Part shown: positions 41,241-41,403 of the stretch, in pieces
How positions within the stretch are numbered: position 1 is the stretch's first letter
Layout: each line of letters starts with the position of its first letter
Source of the DNA: an uncultured bacterium
GTDB lineage: Bacteria; Cloacimonadota; Cloacimonadia; Cloacimonadales; Cloacimonadaceae
Reading direction: 5' to 3'
Length of the DNA stretch: 41,403 nucleotides
NCBI GenBank assembly: GCA_937960795.1
Contig: CALGPA010000116.1
Coordinates: forward strand, 1 to 41,403
The notes under the pieces: generated by a model
The model's database searches: none
What the model saw: only the letters and a program-made list of their open reading frames with translations
Told to the model about the DNA's origin: nothing
Program-made: the position numbers and the translations under genes

Positions 41241-41247
41241 CTCCTTT
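41241..41247 (-). promoter_or_regulatory. Ribosome binding site of the small gene
   Basis: Minus-strand AAAGGAG with a six-base gap to the ATG at 41235. It decides the start in favour of the 93-aa product. Confidence 0.6.
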
Positions 41248-41350
41248 GCTTATTTTTTGATCAGTAAGCATCATAACCTTGCCATGCACCTTGGGATCAA
41301 GGTTGTTCATAATGTCGCTCAGTTCTTTGGTATGAAAAGTTTTGAGGCAG

Positions 41351-41403
41351 GTAGTGTCTCAAAGGTTGGTGTAAATTGGAGTCAGCCAGATGAAGAAAAA
41401 GGT
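41351..41403 (+). mobile_element. Possible insertion-sequence end, cut by the window
   Basis: GTAGTGTCTCAAAGGTTGG followed by TGTAAATTGG resembles terminal repeats of IS256-type elements as I remember them. A GGAG then lies 8 bases before an ATG at 41390 that runs out of the window (MKKK). Only 53 bases are visible, so this is a guess. Confidence 0.3.

Overview
The window looks like a chromosomal segment of a diderm (two-membrane) bacterium. Envelope genes support this: lipoproteins with lipoboxes, SurA-like chaperones, an MCE/MlaD protein, an Omp85-type barrel, HtrA and YfhO. Several families (the secreted amidotransferase-fold protein beside an MCE gene, and the gluzincin/TolB-propeller/Omp85 fusion) recall the Fibrobacteres-Chlorobi-Bacteroidetes side of the tree, and Cloacimonadota would fit. 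That placement is inference from gene content; there is no 16S gene here. Genes are tightly packed, with many 4-base ATGA or 1-base stop/start overlaps.

Layout. 1-2382: a short tandem repeat and an 89-bp interspersed repeat, then dnaA with DnaA boxes on both sides; the dense cluster at 2118-2253 plus AT-rich DNA is the likely replication origin. 2383-14864 (+): a lipoprotein, two parvulin-type chaperones, pgpA, yajC, def, fmt, a DUF116 protein, an HtrA-type protease without PDZ, mtnA, a mtaD-like deaminase, smpB, ispG and two half-size CHR transporters. 14861-20128 (-): a convergent operon yfhO-lepB-hemW-CCA/poly(A) nucleotidyltransferase. 20210-20777 (+): a hotdog thioesterase and tRNA-Asn(GTT). 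20824-23113 (-): pyrimidine nucleoside phosphorylase and a lone PhnE-type permease.

23279-23601 holds a second 89-bp repeat and a perfect-consensus promoter. This drives a + strand unit: secreted amidotransferase-fold protein, MlaD-like protein and a 1003-aa peptidase/propeller/barrel fusion, followed by leucyl aminopeptidase. After a terminator come znuA-znuC-znuB and a membrane-anchored glucuronyl C5-epimerase-like protein. A DUF2156/GNAT pair lies on the opposite strand (33779-35095). 35359-40235 (+): a DUF4139 protein, Hsp20, a DUF4390-like protein, an NtrY-like sensor kinase and an NtrC-type sigma-54 activator.

The right edge (40236-41403) is accessory in character: a third, inverted 89-bp repeat inside a frameshifted ORF, a heptad tandem repeat, a small orphan gene and what may be the first bases of an insertion sequence. 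The most distinctive signals are the 89-bp repeat family with adjoining microrepeats, the three-gene envelope cluster at 23602-28807, and the C5-epimerase-like gene attached to the zinc transporter operon. I saw no CRISPR array, prophage or recognisable defence system.
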